This document shows positions 9,501 to 17,078 of a DNA stretch of 47,124 nucleotides, piece after piece (position 1 is the first letter of the stretch; each line of letters begins with the position of its first letter). The DNA lies in NCBI GenBank assembly GCA_001794435.1, contig MGJU01000022.1:1-47124 (forward strand), read 5' to 3'. The stretch comes from Candidatus Yanofskybacteria bacterium RIFCSPHIGHO2_02_FULL_43_17. Its GTDB lineage: Bacteria; Patescibacteriota; Minisyncoccia; 2-02-FULL-40-12; GWA2-44-9. The translations under genes and the position numbers were made by a program. The notes beneath the pieces are model-generated. The model made no database searches. It worked only from the letters and a program-made list of their open reading frames with translations, and was not told the origin of the DNA.

Positions 9501-9643
9501 ATGTCAAACCGATACGATTCATAGAACTGGTCCAACTGGCCATAACGGACATTATTCTTGCCGAACTGAGCCTCGGCGTTACTGGAGACAAGAGGCAAGA
9601 GACAAGAGACAAGTAAAACCACAAACACACCCTTGATTTTCAC
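6569..9643 (-). CDS. Exported metalloprotease-like / beta-propeller / beta-barrel protein
   Basis: This 1024-residue protein has a signal peptide (about 1-25, ending near S-N-A-E-A). Next comes a gluzincin-type peptidase domain with H-E-L-A-H-E-F-Q-H-N (an HExxH zinc motif, near residue 145) and a downstream F-F-E-G-G-A-E-F that can supply the third ligand. About five TolB/WD40-like repeats follow (S-P-D-G-T-Q-L, S-P-D-G-K-K-I, S-S-D-G-N-W-V, S-P-D-G-T-K-V, S-D-D-G-S-T-I; about 330-600). The last 330 residues alternate aromatic and polar residues and end in F-Y-V-T-L-H-W, as in outer-membrane barrels. GTG start at 9643 with AAAGGA upstream. A heptamer repeat lies in the signal peptide codons. 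Known relatives of this layout come from diderm bacteria; its presence here is unexpected. Confidence 0.75.
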   Translation of the reverse strand: MKIKGVFVVLLVSCLLPLVSSNAEAQFGKNNVRYGQLDQFYESYRFDIWHNLDTSDPVQKEYLEMVIANLENARDWMGGQKIYGHTIEKRIPILLCDTHSCMESLNLVGGFLPEGVGAFVEVERKRMALKADFSKPLSRAIGVHELAHEFQHNIWNPSLTEIQRMKITGERPRPLWFFEGGAEFIAGLYEPHTRDDIRGVDQRIISSDRHFIPTWEALMNERVPSYLMTMVFDFLKTEFSNEEEGFDAGVAFQVQGFKQIRVGLGELLYDLTKGELGNPDVNSEKFDQAITKFWMDKYGDEVNNGPKPNEGNDNFDGRLVMPWDHSAPMSSPVLSPDGTQLAAFTVLKYGVSLVRYEIPKEKVYIPKEEREKLGNGSKAFSSNGSGKLVNLTSQLPPMPWEYLISQGFETWPFNGFDASWSPDGKKIAFFARISRDHALVLIDTETGKVLRKIELPLDQAFSPSFSSDGNWVYFSAAENVARDIWAIYVGDPNTVQIQRITNNKNFATAPVVSPDGTKVVYIDQDGDFQHLFLHYLGEGRQEQLTFGEFNDGWPSWSDDGSTIVYASDEAGGIWNLYTLDLTMRTVRQWTEFPLGLKTPVFAKGTTDTVYYVSPGDDTQSGGVYDKVFEAKLKKPIREYAVRDTGPVEGYVFNPLRDLFKFELDENQLLNPKEPPERWKCGGGNISLGVSTYWGMFGQSYFGCSNLLETKQHVAQFASYGSFKIFDYSYQNQEKQTSWRWGAHRYQMPYYYQFYDVVNRYPAQLILNNTWITESALDLYTEYPQNKFNRLELFSRLRNRSFSLFGYDVKDLNEDMFTVDSGFTDQDVQMYRFLRNSAGSNFVFGAAYVRDTVIYSNNTWGPFHGNALRTQVEFAPPMGKEFQGFVSASVAARTYRHLGSSSLFAGRAEFMTTSRANGDFMLLCGPDRLRGCEYGSIAGNQVGYASGELRFPIPGTYVLGIPVRGFLFADAALARFNDEIFPAQKLKKYGFGAQYIIPIIGLPAQSVWTRDNGKWNPSFYVTLHW
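9590..9616 (-). repeat. Heptamer repeat in signal-peptide codons
   Basis: Units of the agagaca/agaggca type are repeated about four times and encode L-V-S-C-L-L-P-L-V-S-S. It is the same family as the dnaG heptamer tandem. Unit changes would shift the frame right after the start codon. Confidence 0.6.
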
Positions 9644-9721
9644 GGCTTTTCCTTTGTTGTCAACGAGCTGATTATGCTCAAAGTACGACTAACTACCGCA
9701 CTTGTCAATCACCATCAACCC

Positions 9722-9760
9722 CTTGTTGATAATCGACTTGCGAAGTCGATTATCAACAAG
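9722..9760. repeat. 39-bp perfect palindromic hairpin
   Basis: Perfect 18-bp arms (9722-9739 and 9743-9760) around loop gcg, between the deaminase terminator and the preceding promoter region. There is no T-run, so it is more like a repetitive extragenic palindrome than a terminator. Confidence 0.85.
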
Positions 9761-9763
9761 TAA

Positions 9764-9788
9764 ACAAAAACGGCGACATCGTCGCCGT
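9764..9788 (-). terminator. Terminator of the GDPD-HAD-deaminase operon
   Basis: Stem cggcgac/gtcgccg with a 3-base loop, followed on the minus strand by TTTTTG. Confidence 0.85.
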
Positions 9789-9791
9789 CAC

Positions 9792-10334
9792 TTAATATTT
9801 AACTCCCAGATCAGCCGGACCGAACTTCAACGGAAATGCATTATCAATTGTTACCATAGCCACTTCTCCCGTAGACAACAAGCTGTACATCTCAACATCG
9901 CCGTCTTCAAGACAGTTTTCCCAGATACACTGCAGACAGTGCCCGCACGGAGAAGGAATCTCTGAAAAACTCACCTCCCAAATCCCTCGTTTTCTTATGA
10001 TAATCGGCGGCAAAACAATATCCATATTTTCCGGCCCAGCCAAAAGCGTCAGCCGGGCTAACTTAGCTCCTTTGCCTTCAAAGGCAATCATGCTGTCTAG
10101 CATATTCTGCTCGCCATGAGTCGTCTGCGTCCAGCTTCCTCGTTCTACGTTGCAACCACGATAAATATTGCCCGTCTTTGCGCTTTGACCAGCAACACCA
10201 ACAAAGTAATGCGAATAAGGCGCTTGAGCATTTTTCCGAACTTCTCTGGCTACATAGAACATTTCTTTAACAACCCCGTCCAAATCTTCGAATCTGCCTA
10301 CCCACCCCTCTATAATACGAGTGACGGCTTTCAT
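9792..10334 (-). CDS. Cytidine deaminase-like zinc hydrolase
   Basis: This 180-residue protein shows the CDA plan: A-P-Y-S-H-Y-F-V-G-V for substrate binding, G-C-N-V-E near residue 61, then T-H-G-E-Q-N with His as a zinc ligand and Glu as the proton shuttle, and P-C-G-H-C with the two Cys ligands. Cytidine deaminases convert cytidine/deoxycytidine to uridine/deoxyuridine in pyrimidine salvage. The substrate here is not certain, since the C-terminal half diverges and His replaces the Cys more common in small tetrameric CDAs. It overlaps the HAD gene by four bases, so the two are translationally coupled. Confidence 0.8.
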   Translation of the reverse strand: MKAVTRIIEGWVGRFEDLDGVVKEMFYVAREVRKNAQAPYSHYFVGVAGQSAKTGNIYRGCNVERGSWTQTTHGEQNMLDSMIAFEGKGAKLARLTLLAGPENMDIVLPPIIIRKRGIWEVSFSEIPSPCGHCLQCIWENCLEDGDVEMYSLLSTGEVAMVTIDNAFPLKFGPADLGVKY

Positions 10335-11107
10335 TGCACGCCTCCCGCAATTTCGTCGTATCTTTCGCCGAGTTCTCGAAGCGAGCGCAGCTCAACGCAC
10401 CGCGACCAGTCAACATTGGCTCTGATCTCGCCAAGTCGCCCGATAACTTCCCACGTCTCAACGGGTATCCAGATGCCGCGATGATATCCCGCTTCAAAGG
10501 CCGGGACAATATCTTTTTCATAATCATTGCCCACGCTGAACAGCCGGCAGTCCTCAAAACCCTTCACCACCCCCCTAAACACTCCCGGCGTCTTATTGTC
10601 TACAATCTCAACCCGAGCAAATCTTTTGCCCGCATCCAAGACTGAAAGCTTCTTGCCTTGAACCCTTTTGTCGCCTTTCGTCAGAAGCAGAATTAAGTCG
10701 CCTTTCTTCTGAAGGAAATTCAGTGTGGCTATCGTATCAGGATACAAATTTTTAACGTACCTGCTCGGATTAAACGCTTCAAGACCGATGCGCATAAGCT
10801 CTTTTTCAACCCTATTTTCCGGCTGCTTGCCGGCACGCTGGCATATCCTCCTATAAACCTCGACAAGCGACGTTGGGAATCTCTCCATTGAATAGCCGTA
10901 AGGTTTGCCCGTAACCGGGTTGGCTTCCATTAATCGTTGTTGATCTATCTCTTGTTCAAGCGCTATAATAGCAGAAACATGAGGAGCAGCATCGCCCAAG
11001 GTATCTATGATCAGACCACAGGCATCAAGAATCGGATGAGCATAGTCGTGGACATTGCTCATCAGCGTATCGTCCAAGTCAAACGCCCAGATATTCGGTT
11101 TTTTCAT
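10331..11107 (-). CDS. HAD-superfamily hydrolase
   Basis: The protein has about 258 residues. HAD motif I is F-D-L-D-D-T-L near residue 9, motif II is L-L-T-K-G-D near 150, and motif IV is S-V-G-N-D-Y-E-K-D. It also has an alpha-helical cap (about 20-125). Such enzymes are usually Mg-dependent phosphatases; the substrate is unknown, though the neighbours (CDA-like deaminase, glycerophosphodiesterase) hint at nucleotide or lipid head-group salvage. ATG 11107 is chosen because AAAGGA lies a few bases upstream; a longer in-frame version would need a TTG at 11125. Confidence 0.85.
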   Translation of the reverse strand: MKKPNIWAFDLDDTLMSNVHDYAHPILDACGLIIDTLGDAAPHVSAIIALEQEIDQQRLMEANPVTGKPYGYSMERFPTSLVEVYRRICQRAGKQPENRVEKELMRIGLEAFNPSRYVKNLYPDTIATLNFLQKKGDLILLLTKGDKRVQGKKLSVLDAGKRFARVEIVDNKTPGVFRGVVKGFEDCRLFSVGNDYEKDIVPAFEAGYHRGIWIPVETWEVIGRLGEIRANVDWSRCVELRSLRELGERYDEIAGGVQ

Positions 11108-11145
11108 TTCTGATCCTTTTATCAACGAGCTTGGGCGTTAATTTA

Positions 11146-11892
11146 TCAGAAACCGCCTGACCACACAAGCCGATCGGGAAAATCAGAAAAAATCCCGTCG
11201 ACTCCAATCTTGATCAGCCGACGGATGTCGTCCGGAAAATTGACAGTCCAAACAAAAACCCTCAATCCCTTCTTGTGGGCTTCTTCAATAAGATCGGGGG
11301 TTACTAATTTAGTATTCGGGTGAATCGAATATGCGCCAAGTTTATCAACTAGCCCAAAGAGATCTCCCGACTTTTTGTCAAAAATAATTCCGATCCTGCT
11401 CTTTCCGTCTTTTTCTCTGAAATCTTTCAGTTCACTCACGTTAAAGGAAGAGACCAAAAACAAATTTCTGTCCCAGCCGCCTGATACGTATTTGTCAATC
11501 AGCCCGGCAACCGGCATAGCCGTACCGATCCCCTTCAGTTCAATATTCACGGAAACTCTTCTATTTACCTCGTCCAGCACTTCTTCAAGGGTCGGAATTA
11601 ATTGCCCCCGGCCCGCATCAAGTTTTTTCAATTCGGCAAGCGTCATATCGGCAATAAATCCCTTACCATTGGTTGTTCTGTCCACCTTCTCGTTGTGAAT
11701 TACGACCAATTCCCCGCTTTTACACAAATGGACGTCTAACTCTATCATGTCCACCCCCAACTTTATTGCTGTTTGAAAAGAGCCGAGAGTATTCTCTGGC
11801 TCATATCCCATCGCTCCGCGATGGCCTATTTTTAGAAATTTGTTTCCCAATTGGCGGTGTGTCTCGGTCTGGAACTGACCGTATGCAAGCAT
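11146..11892 (-). CDS. Glycerophosphodiester phosphodiesterase
   Basis: The enzyme hydrolyses glycerophosphodiesters to an alcohol and glycerol-3-phosphate. The family motifs are all present: I-G-H-R-G-A with catalytic His, P-E-N-T-L, D-M-I-E-L-D-V-H with metal-binding Glu/Asp, and V-V-I-H-N-E-K with the second His. The core is a TIM barrel ending in V-W-T-V-N and G-V-D-G-I-F-S-D-F-P. No signal peptide is seen, so it is cytoplasmic. A TATAAT (11891-11896) overlaps the ATG at 11892, so translation may start at the in-frame TTG at 11850, just before the I-G-H-R-G-A motif. It leads a three-gene operon with the HAD and deaminase genes. Confidence 0.93.
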   Translation of the reverse strand: MLAYGQFQTETHRQLGNKFLKIGHRGAMGYEPENTLGSFQTAIKLGVDMIELDVHLCKSGELVVIHNEKVDRTTNGKGFIADMTLAELKKLDAGRGQLIPTLEEVLDEVNRRVSVNIELKGIGTAMPVAGLIDKYVSGGWDRNLFLVSSFNVSELKDFREKDGKSRIGIIFDKKSGDLFGLVDKLGAYSIHPNTKLVTPDLIEEAHKKGLRVFVWTVNFPDDIRRLIKIGVDGIFSDFPDRLVWSGGF

Positions 11893-11920
11893 TATAAGGG
11901 TTTTTGAGGGATCATTCCAA
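11891..11920 (-). promoter_or_regulatory. Putative promoter of the GDPD operon
   Basis: TTGGAA (11915-11920), an 18-base spacer, then TATAAT (11891-11896) on the minus strand. It overlaps the first ATG and argues for a later start. Confidence 0.55.
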
Positions 11921-11951
11921 GGAGCGGTTCGAGGTGTCTAGGTCGGGATCA

Positions 11952-11981
11952 AATAAAAAAGCCCTCACCGAATGGTAAGGG
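11952..11981 (-). terminator. Terminator after the cupin gene
   Basis: Eight-bp stem (cccttacc/ggtgaggg, with one G-U pair) followed by TTTTTTATTT on the minus strand. It overlaps the last codons of the gene. Confidence 0.75.
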
Positions 11982-12480
11982 TTTCGAATTTTTCTTGAGA
12001 ATAAGTATCATTTGTTGCTTCATCGGCGGGCAAAGGAAATAGGGTATTACAAATTATTCCAAGTCCGCTTCCACCCTCTTCTACGTGGTAGGTATGTAGT
12101 ATGGTCGGTGGCATATATAGACCGTTTTCTGGAGTCAAAATAAACTCCCTGATTTCGCCGAATAGATCTCGACATTCCCATCGAACTCGACCGCCCAATC
12201 CAAAAACAATTTCTTGTCTAATTCGGTGAAATTCAGTTCCTCCAATTTGTCCTGCTGGTAGACCCTCCACTCGATAACTCCGAAGTCCTCTGATATCTTC
12301 TGGGATTTTAGCCAATTCATCATGATCGTAATCAAAAAAGTTTTTTACTAGATCAAATGGCAAAGCAAACAAGACGGCTAGCGTTCCTCCAGATTTAGTT
12401 TTGAAAAGATCTCTGGTGTGGGTCTGTCTAAACTCAACTACCTCGCTTACCCTATGAGGCAAAACCTCTAATTTCCTCAT
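11965..12480 (-). CDS. Cupin-like protein, FdtA/WxcM type
   Basis: This 171-residue protein is probably a cupin. It shows a beta-rich core with R-I-R-Q-E-I-V-F-G-L-G-G-R-V, G-L-Y-M-P-P-T-I-L-H-T-Y and a hydrophobic final strand L-G-I-I-C-N-T-L-F-P. The G-L-Y-x-P-P-x-I-x-H pattern is the one seen in sugar-nucleotide 3,4-ketoisomerases and WxcM-like domains, which modify dTDP-sugars for surface glycans. No other sugar genes are nearby, so the substrate cannot be inferred. It is a single-gene unit with its own terminator. Confidence 0.55.
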   Translation of the reverse strand: MRKLEVLPHRVSEVVEFRQTHTRDLFKTKSGGTLAVLFALPFDLVKNFFDYDHDELAKIPEDIRGLRSYRVEGLPAGQIGGTEFHRIRQEIVFGLGGRVRWECRDLFGEIREFILTPENGLYMPPTILHTYHVEEGGSGLGIICNTLFPLPADEATNDTYSQEKFETLTIR

Positions 12481-12575
12481 CTCATACCTCCGACCCCAAG
12501 ATTAAATAGATAATAGCATAATTATAAAATATGTAAAGATCGAGGCCTCTCGGTCCCTCGATAAGAAATGTTGAC

Positions 12576-12635
12576 TGCGGAGGGTACAGGACTTGAACCT
12601 GTAAGGGATTGCTCCCGCCGCCTTTCTCCCGCGCA
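12576..12635 (-). pseudogene. Duplicated tRNA-Ser 3' half
   Basis: Beginning one base after the CCA of the intact tRNA-Ser, this copies the variable arm, the T arm (aggttcaagtcct) and the acceptor ccctccg, but lacks the 5' acceptor strand, D arm and anticodon. The variable arm is longer than in the intact gene. Tandem tRNA 3' ends of this sort are typical scars of integrases that use tRNA genes as attachment sites. Confidence 0.75.
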
Positions 12636-12723
12636 TGGCGGAGGGTATAGGATTTGAACCTATGAGGGATTTCTCCCACACGCTTTCCAAGCGTGCGCCT
12701 TAAACCACTCGGCCAACCCTCCG
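12636..12723 (-). tRNA. tRNA-Ser(GGA)
   Basis: An 88-base class II tRNA with acceptor cggaggg/ccctccg, D arm ggccgagtggttt, anticodon stem-loop cacgc-TTGGAAA-gcgtg (anticodon GGA), long variable arm, T arm aggttcaaatcct and encoded CCA. Confidence 0.95.
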
Positions 12724-12842
12724 CCATAAGCGGGATTGCGATTTGTAATTGTGCTCGCCATACTGCGCTCAAACAAATCGGGAACAAGTATGTACCATAC
12801 CATTTGGCAAACCCTCCCTTTTTAAAACTTGGTTATTATACT

Positions 12843-13742
12843 TCAAGGGCGCATTCCCCGCAAAATGCGGATTCGTTCTTCAATCGGAGGATGAGTCATA
12901 AATAAACGGGCAAACCAGTTCTGTTCCGACTTGCCCCTGAAAGGATTTGAAATAAAAAGGTGGGCCGTGCCGCTGTGAGCGTACCGCATCGGCACCTGAT
13001 CTTGAGAAATTTTTTCAAGCGCGCTGGCCAAACCTTCGGGATATCGGGTCAGTAATGTCCCTGAGGCATCAGCAAGAAATTCTCTTTTTCGTGACACGGC
13101 AAGCCGAATGACTGTAGCAATAAGCGGCGCGAGAATCGCAACGACAAGCCCAAGAACAAGAATTATTGCCCCGCCTTGTTTGTTATCATTGTCTCGGTTG
13201 AATCCGCCGAACACACTAATTCTCAAGAACCAGTCGGCTAGAATTGCTATCAGTCCGGCCAGAACAACAACTACGGAAGATATCAGTATGTCTCTGTTTC
13301 CGATATGGGAGAGCTCGTGAGCCAAAACCCCCTCAAGCTCATTCTTGTTCAGTCTGGCCAAAGCACCCTCCGTTACTGCAACAGCGGCATGCTTTGGATC
13401 TCTGCCAGTCGCAAATGCGTTTATCTGGCCGTCGTGAATCACATATACTCTCGGTATCGGCAAACCGGCAGTAATTGAAAGATTTTCCATAATTCTGAAG
13501 AGTTCCAAATGCGTTTCGCGAGATGCGGGTCTTGCGCCCGACATGGCCAGAGCAACCTTATCGGAGTACCAATAAGCAAAAAAATTCATAAGGATACTTA
13601 ATCCCACTGCAAAATATAAAATCTCCGGGGAATTATACACATACCCAAACAGCCAACCGATAAGAATTATCAAAACGAAAAACACGGTCATCAATAGCCA
13701 TGTTTTCTGGATATTTGAGTCTTTGTGAGAGTAGAGGTCCAT
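12843..13742 (-). CDS. htpX: Membrane zinc protease HtpX
   Basis: HtpX is an integral membrane M48 metalloprotease for quality control of membrane proteins. It has two N-terminal membrane segments (about 15-33 and 39-57), the active site V-L-A-H-E-L-S-H-I-G-N-R-D (near 140), two more membrane segments (about 155-172 and 190-212) and the downstream Glu motif R-K-R-E-F-L-A-D-A-S. The length of 299 is normal. It follows lemA (13820-14374); htpX-lemA pairs are common. Fragments of aagtttataaagttcat repeats fill the gap between them. Confidence 0.97.
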   Translation of the reverse strand: MDLYSHKDSNIQKTWLLMTVFFVLIILIGWLFGYVYNSPEILYFAVGLSILMNFFAYWYSDKVALAMSGARPASRETHLELFRIMENLSITAGLPIPRVYVIHDGQINAFATGRDPKHAAVAVTEGALARLNKNELEGVLAHELSHIGNRDILISSVVVVLAGLIAILADWFLRISVFGGFNRDNDNKQGGAIILVLGLVVAILAPLIATVIRLAVSRKREFLADASGTLLTRYPEGLASALEKISQDQVPMRYAHSGTAHLFISNPFRGKSEQNWFARLFMTHPPIEERIRILRGMRP

Positions 13743-13819
13743 AAAGTGAAAAGTTTATAAAGTTCATAAAGCACATCAAACTGAAACTTTATAACCTTAC
13801 AAGCCTGATGAACTTTAAA

Positions 13820-14374
13820 CTAGAATGAGACCCTGACGGGTTCTTTCTCAGTTTCGTTATTGAGTTCAAAGAATTCTTCTTTTTTGAATCCGAACATGTT
13901 GGCGACAATGTTTGTGGGAAACTGTTCTGTTTGAGTGTTCAGGTTCATCACGTTGGTATTGTAAAATCTGCGGGCGGCTTGTATCTTGTTTTCGGTATCG
14001 GCCAATTCTTCCTGCAGTTTGGTAAAACTCTCAACGGCCCTCAATTGCGGATAGTTCTCAGACAAAGCAAATAAACTCTTCAGGGCATCGGATAACATAT
14101 TTTCCGCCTGACCGTGTTCTTTAACAGAATGAGCGCCCATCGCCGCCGAGCGGGCTTTGACGACATTCTCCAAAACCTCTCTCTCGTGCGCAGCATATCC
14201 CTTCACCGCTTCCACAAGGTTAGGGATAAGGTCATATCGCCTCTTCAGTTGAACATCAATATCCGACCAGGATTCTTTGACTCTGTTACGAGAGCGTACA
14301 AGAGAATTGAAAGCACCGACCAGCCAAAGCCCTAAAACGACTAAAATTATTATTAAAATTGCTGTAGTAGTCAT
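13820..14374 (-). CDS. lemA: LemA family protein
   Basis: This 184-residue protein has a single N-terminal membrane anchor (about 5-24) and a long helical bundle. Signature stretches are N-R-V-K-E-S-W-S-D-I-D-V-Q-L-K-R-R-Y-D-L-I-P-N-L-V and Y-N-T-N-V-M-N-L-N, with F-P-T-N-I-V-A-N-M-F-G-F at the end. The biochemical role of LemA is unsettled. Its neighbour HtpX suggests membrane protein upkeep. Confidence 0.95.
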   Translation of the reverse strand: MTTTAILIIILVVLGLWLVGAFNSLVRSRNRVKESWSDIDVQLKRRYDLIPNLVEAVKGYAAHEREVLENVVKARSAAMGAHSVKEHGQAENMLSDALKSLFALSENYPQLRAVESFTKLQEELADTENKIQAARRFYNTNVMNLNTQTEQFPTNIVANMFGFKKEEFFELNNETEKEPVRVSF

Positions 14375-14423
14375 AAAAACATACTAACAAAAGAAAAAAG
14401 AGGCCGCAATGCCTCCATTTTTG

Positions 14424-14648
14424 CTATCCGTCTTCGACAGTTGATTCTTTGTGGTGTTGTTTATTGGGCCTCTCTAAGTTGACCGTATATATTGATCCGC
14501 TAAGAAGAGTTGCTGCTAGTATGCCTAGGAAAAAAGACATTATAGGGCTCAGATATGGCAACTCAAATGGGGTTGATGGGTTTGACAAGGATCCAAAAAG
14601 CCCAACAAAAAACGTGATCACTCCCATAAGCATAAGGAATGAAGACAT
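14424..14648 (-). CDS. Small two-helix membrane protein
   Basis: This predicted protein has 74 residues and two hydrophobic helices (about 3-21 and 33-55) and a charged, His-containing tail. There is no recognisable family. ATG 14648 is chosen because AAGGCGG lies upstream and the first helix starts there; upstream in-frame codons overlap the groEL terminator. It sits alone between groEL and lemA. Confidence 0.5.
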   Translation of the reverse strand: MSSFLMLMGVITFFVGLFGSLSNPSTPFELPYLSPIMSFFLGILAATLLSGSIYTVNLERPNKQHHKESTVEDG

Positions 14649-14711
14649 GTTATCCGCCTTTTTACAAATAGCAAAAACTGCAATAATAGTTACACGATCT
14701 CGCTTAAATGT

Positions 14712-14750
14712 CAAAAACAGAACAGCCCCAACCACATGGTCGGAGCTGTT
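14712..14750 (-). terminator. Terminator of groES-groEL
   Basis: A long imperfect stem of about 13 bp (aacagctccgacc/ggttggggctgtt, with G-U pairs) and then CTGTTTTTG on the minus strand. Confidence 0.8.
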
Positions 14751-14782
14751 CATTTCTGAATTTCTCAATTTCTAAATTATTC

Positions 14783-16435
<1,653 letters not shown>

Positions 16436-16513
16436 TTAAAAGCGAAAAGTGACATGAGACAAGCGACAAGTTTTATAAGTATTGCCTTGTCTCTTGTTCC
16501 TTGTCTCTTATCT

Positions 16514-16816
16514 CTAACTGATAACTGCCAATATATCGTCTTCCTTGGCTATTAAATATTCTTTGTCGCCGACCTTGATCTCATTCGGACCATATTTGGT
16601 GAAAATAACCGTATCGCCTTTTTTAACCTCCATGGGCACTCTTTTGCCTTCGCCGGTTGGCGAACTTACCCAGCGTCCTTCACCCACCGCTACGACCTTG
16701 CCCTTTTCGGATCGTTCTTTTTCGACCGTTTCCGGCAGAATAATACCCCCCTTCCTTTTTTCCTCTCTAATAGGCTCTATGAGTACGTGGCCCGATAATG
16801 GTTTAATTTTGTTCAT
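16514..16816 (-). CDS. groES: Co-chaperonin GroES
   Basis: A 100-residue cap of the GroEL chamber. Seen are K-P-L-S-G-H-V-L-I-E-P, the mobile-loop region with G-G-I-I-L-P-E-T, G-K-V-V-A-V-G-E-G and Y-G-P-N-E-I-K-V. It leads the groES-groEL operon; the promoter and operator are directly upstream. Confidence 0.98.
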   Translation of the reverse strand: MNKIKPLSGHVLIEPIREEKRKGGIILPETVEKERSEKGKVVAVGEGRWVSSPTGEGKRVPMEVKKGDTVIFTKYGPNEIKVGDKEYLIAKEDDILAVIS

Positions 16817-16848
16817 ATTATTATGATATTAATTATTGTTATTGGAAA

Positions 16849-16875
16849 TTGGCACTTGGCTATGGCAAGTGCCAA
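16849..16875 (-). promoter_or_regulatory. CIRCE-type operator (HrcA site)
   Basis: TTGGCACTT, nine bases, AAGTGCCAA: a perfect 9-N9-9 inverted repeat differing from the CIRCE consensus (TTAGCACTC-N9-GAGTGCTAA) by two bases per arm. It lies between the -10 box and groES, as expected for HrcA repression of heat-shock genes. Confidence 0.85.
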
Positions 16876-16884
16876 ACAAATCCT

Positions 16885-16912
16885 ATTTTAGACAAAAAGA
16901 ATAGCTTGTCAA
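16885..16912 (-). promoter_or_regulatory. Sigma-70 promoter of groES-groEL
   Basis: TTGACA (16907-16912), a 16-base spacer, then TAAAAT (16885-16890) on the minus strand, directly upstream of the CIRCE site. Confidence 0.85.
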
Positions 16913-16919
16913 CCCCATA

Positions 16920-16940
16920 GCAGATTTTCCAAAAATCTGC
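16920..16940. repeat. Small palindromic hairpin beside the groES promoter
   Basis: Nine-bp arms gcagatttt/aaaatctgc with a 3-base loop, just upstream of the -35 box. Confidence 0.6.
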
Positions 16941-16997
16941 CAGGAGGCGGGTAAGGGCCAGAGGCAATTGGAAAATTCACTGCAACTAAACCCCCTC

Positions 16998-17055
16998 ATT
17001 CGTAAACTGTATCCTAAATACTACAATTGTAGTATTTAGGATACAGTTTACGAAT
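16998..17055. repeat. 58-bp perfect palindrome
   Basis: Two 29-base arms with no loop (dyad between 17026 and 17027), from attcgtaaactg to its exact complement. It lies past the terminator of the S55 peptidase gene. A perfect dyad of this length is unusual in a chromosome. Confidence 0.95.
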
Positions 17056-17057
17056 TT

Positions 17058-17078
17058 AAAGCCCCCCTGAGGGGACTT
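17058..17078 (-). terminator. Terminator after the S55 peptidase gene
   Basis: Hairpin agtcccc-tca-gggggct with CTTTAAAT after it on the minus strand, overlapping the stop codon. Confidence 0.65.

Noticed and set aside
12482..12787. Open frame reading W-P-S-G-L-R-R and similar
   Set aside because: It is the translation of tRNA-Ser and its duplicated half, a known type of false gene.
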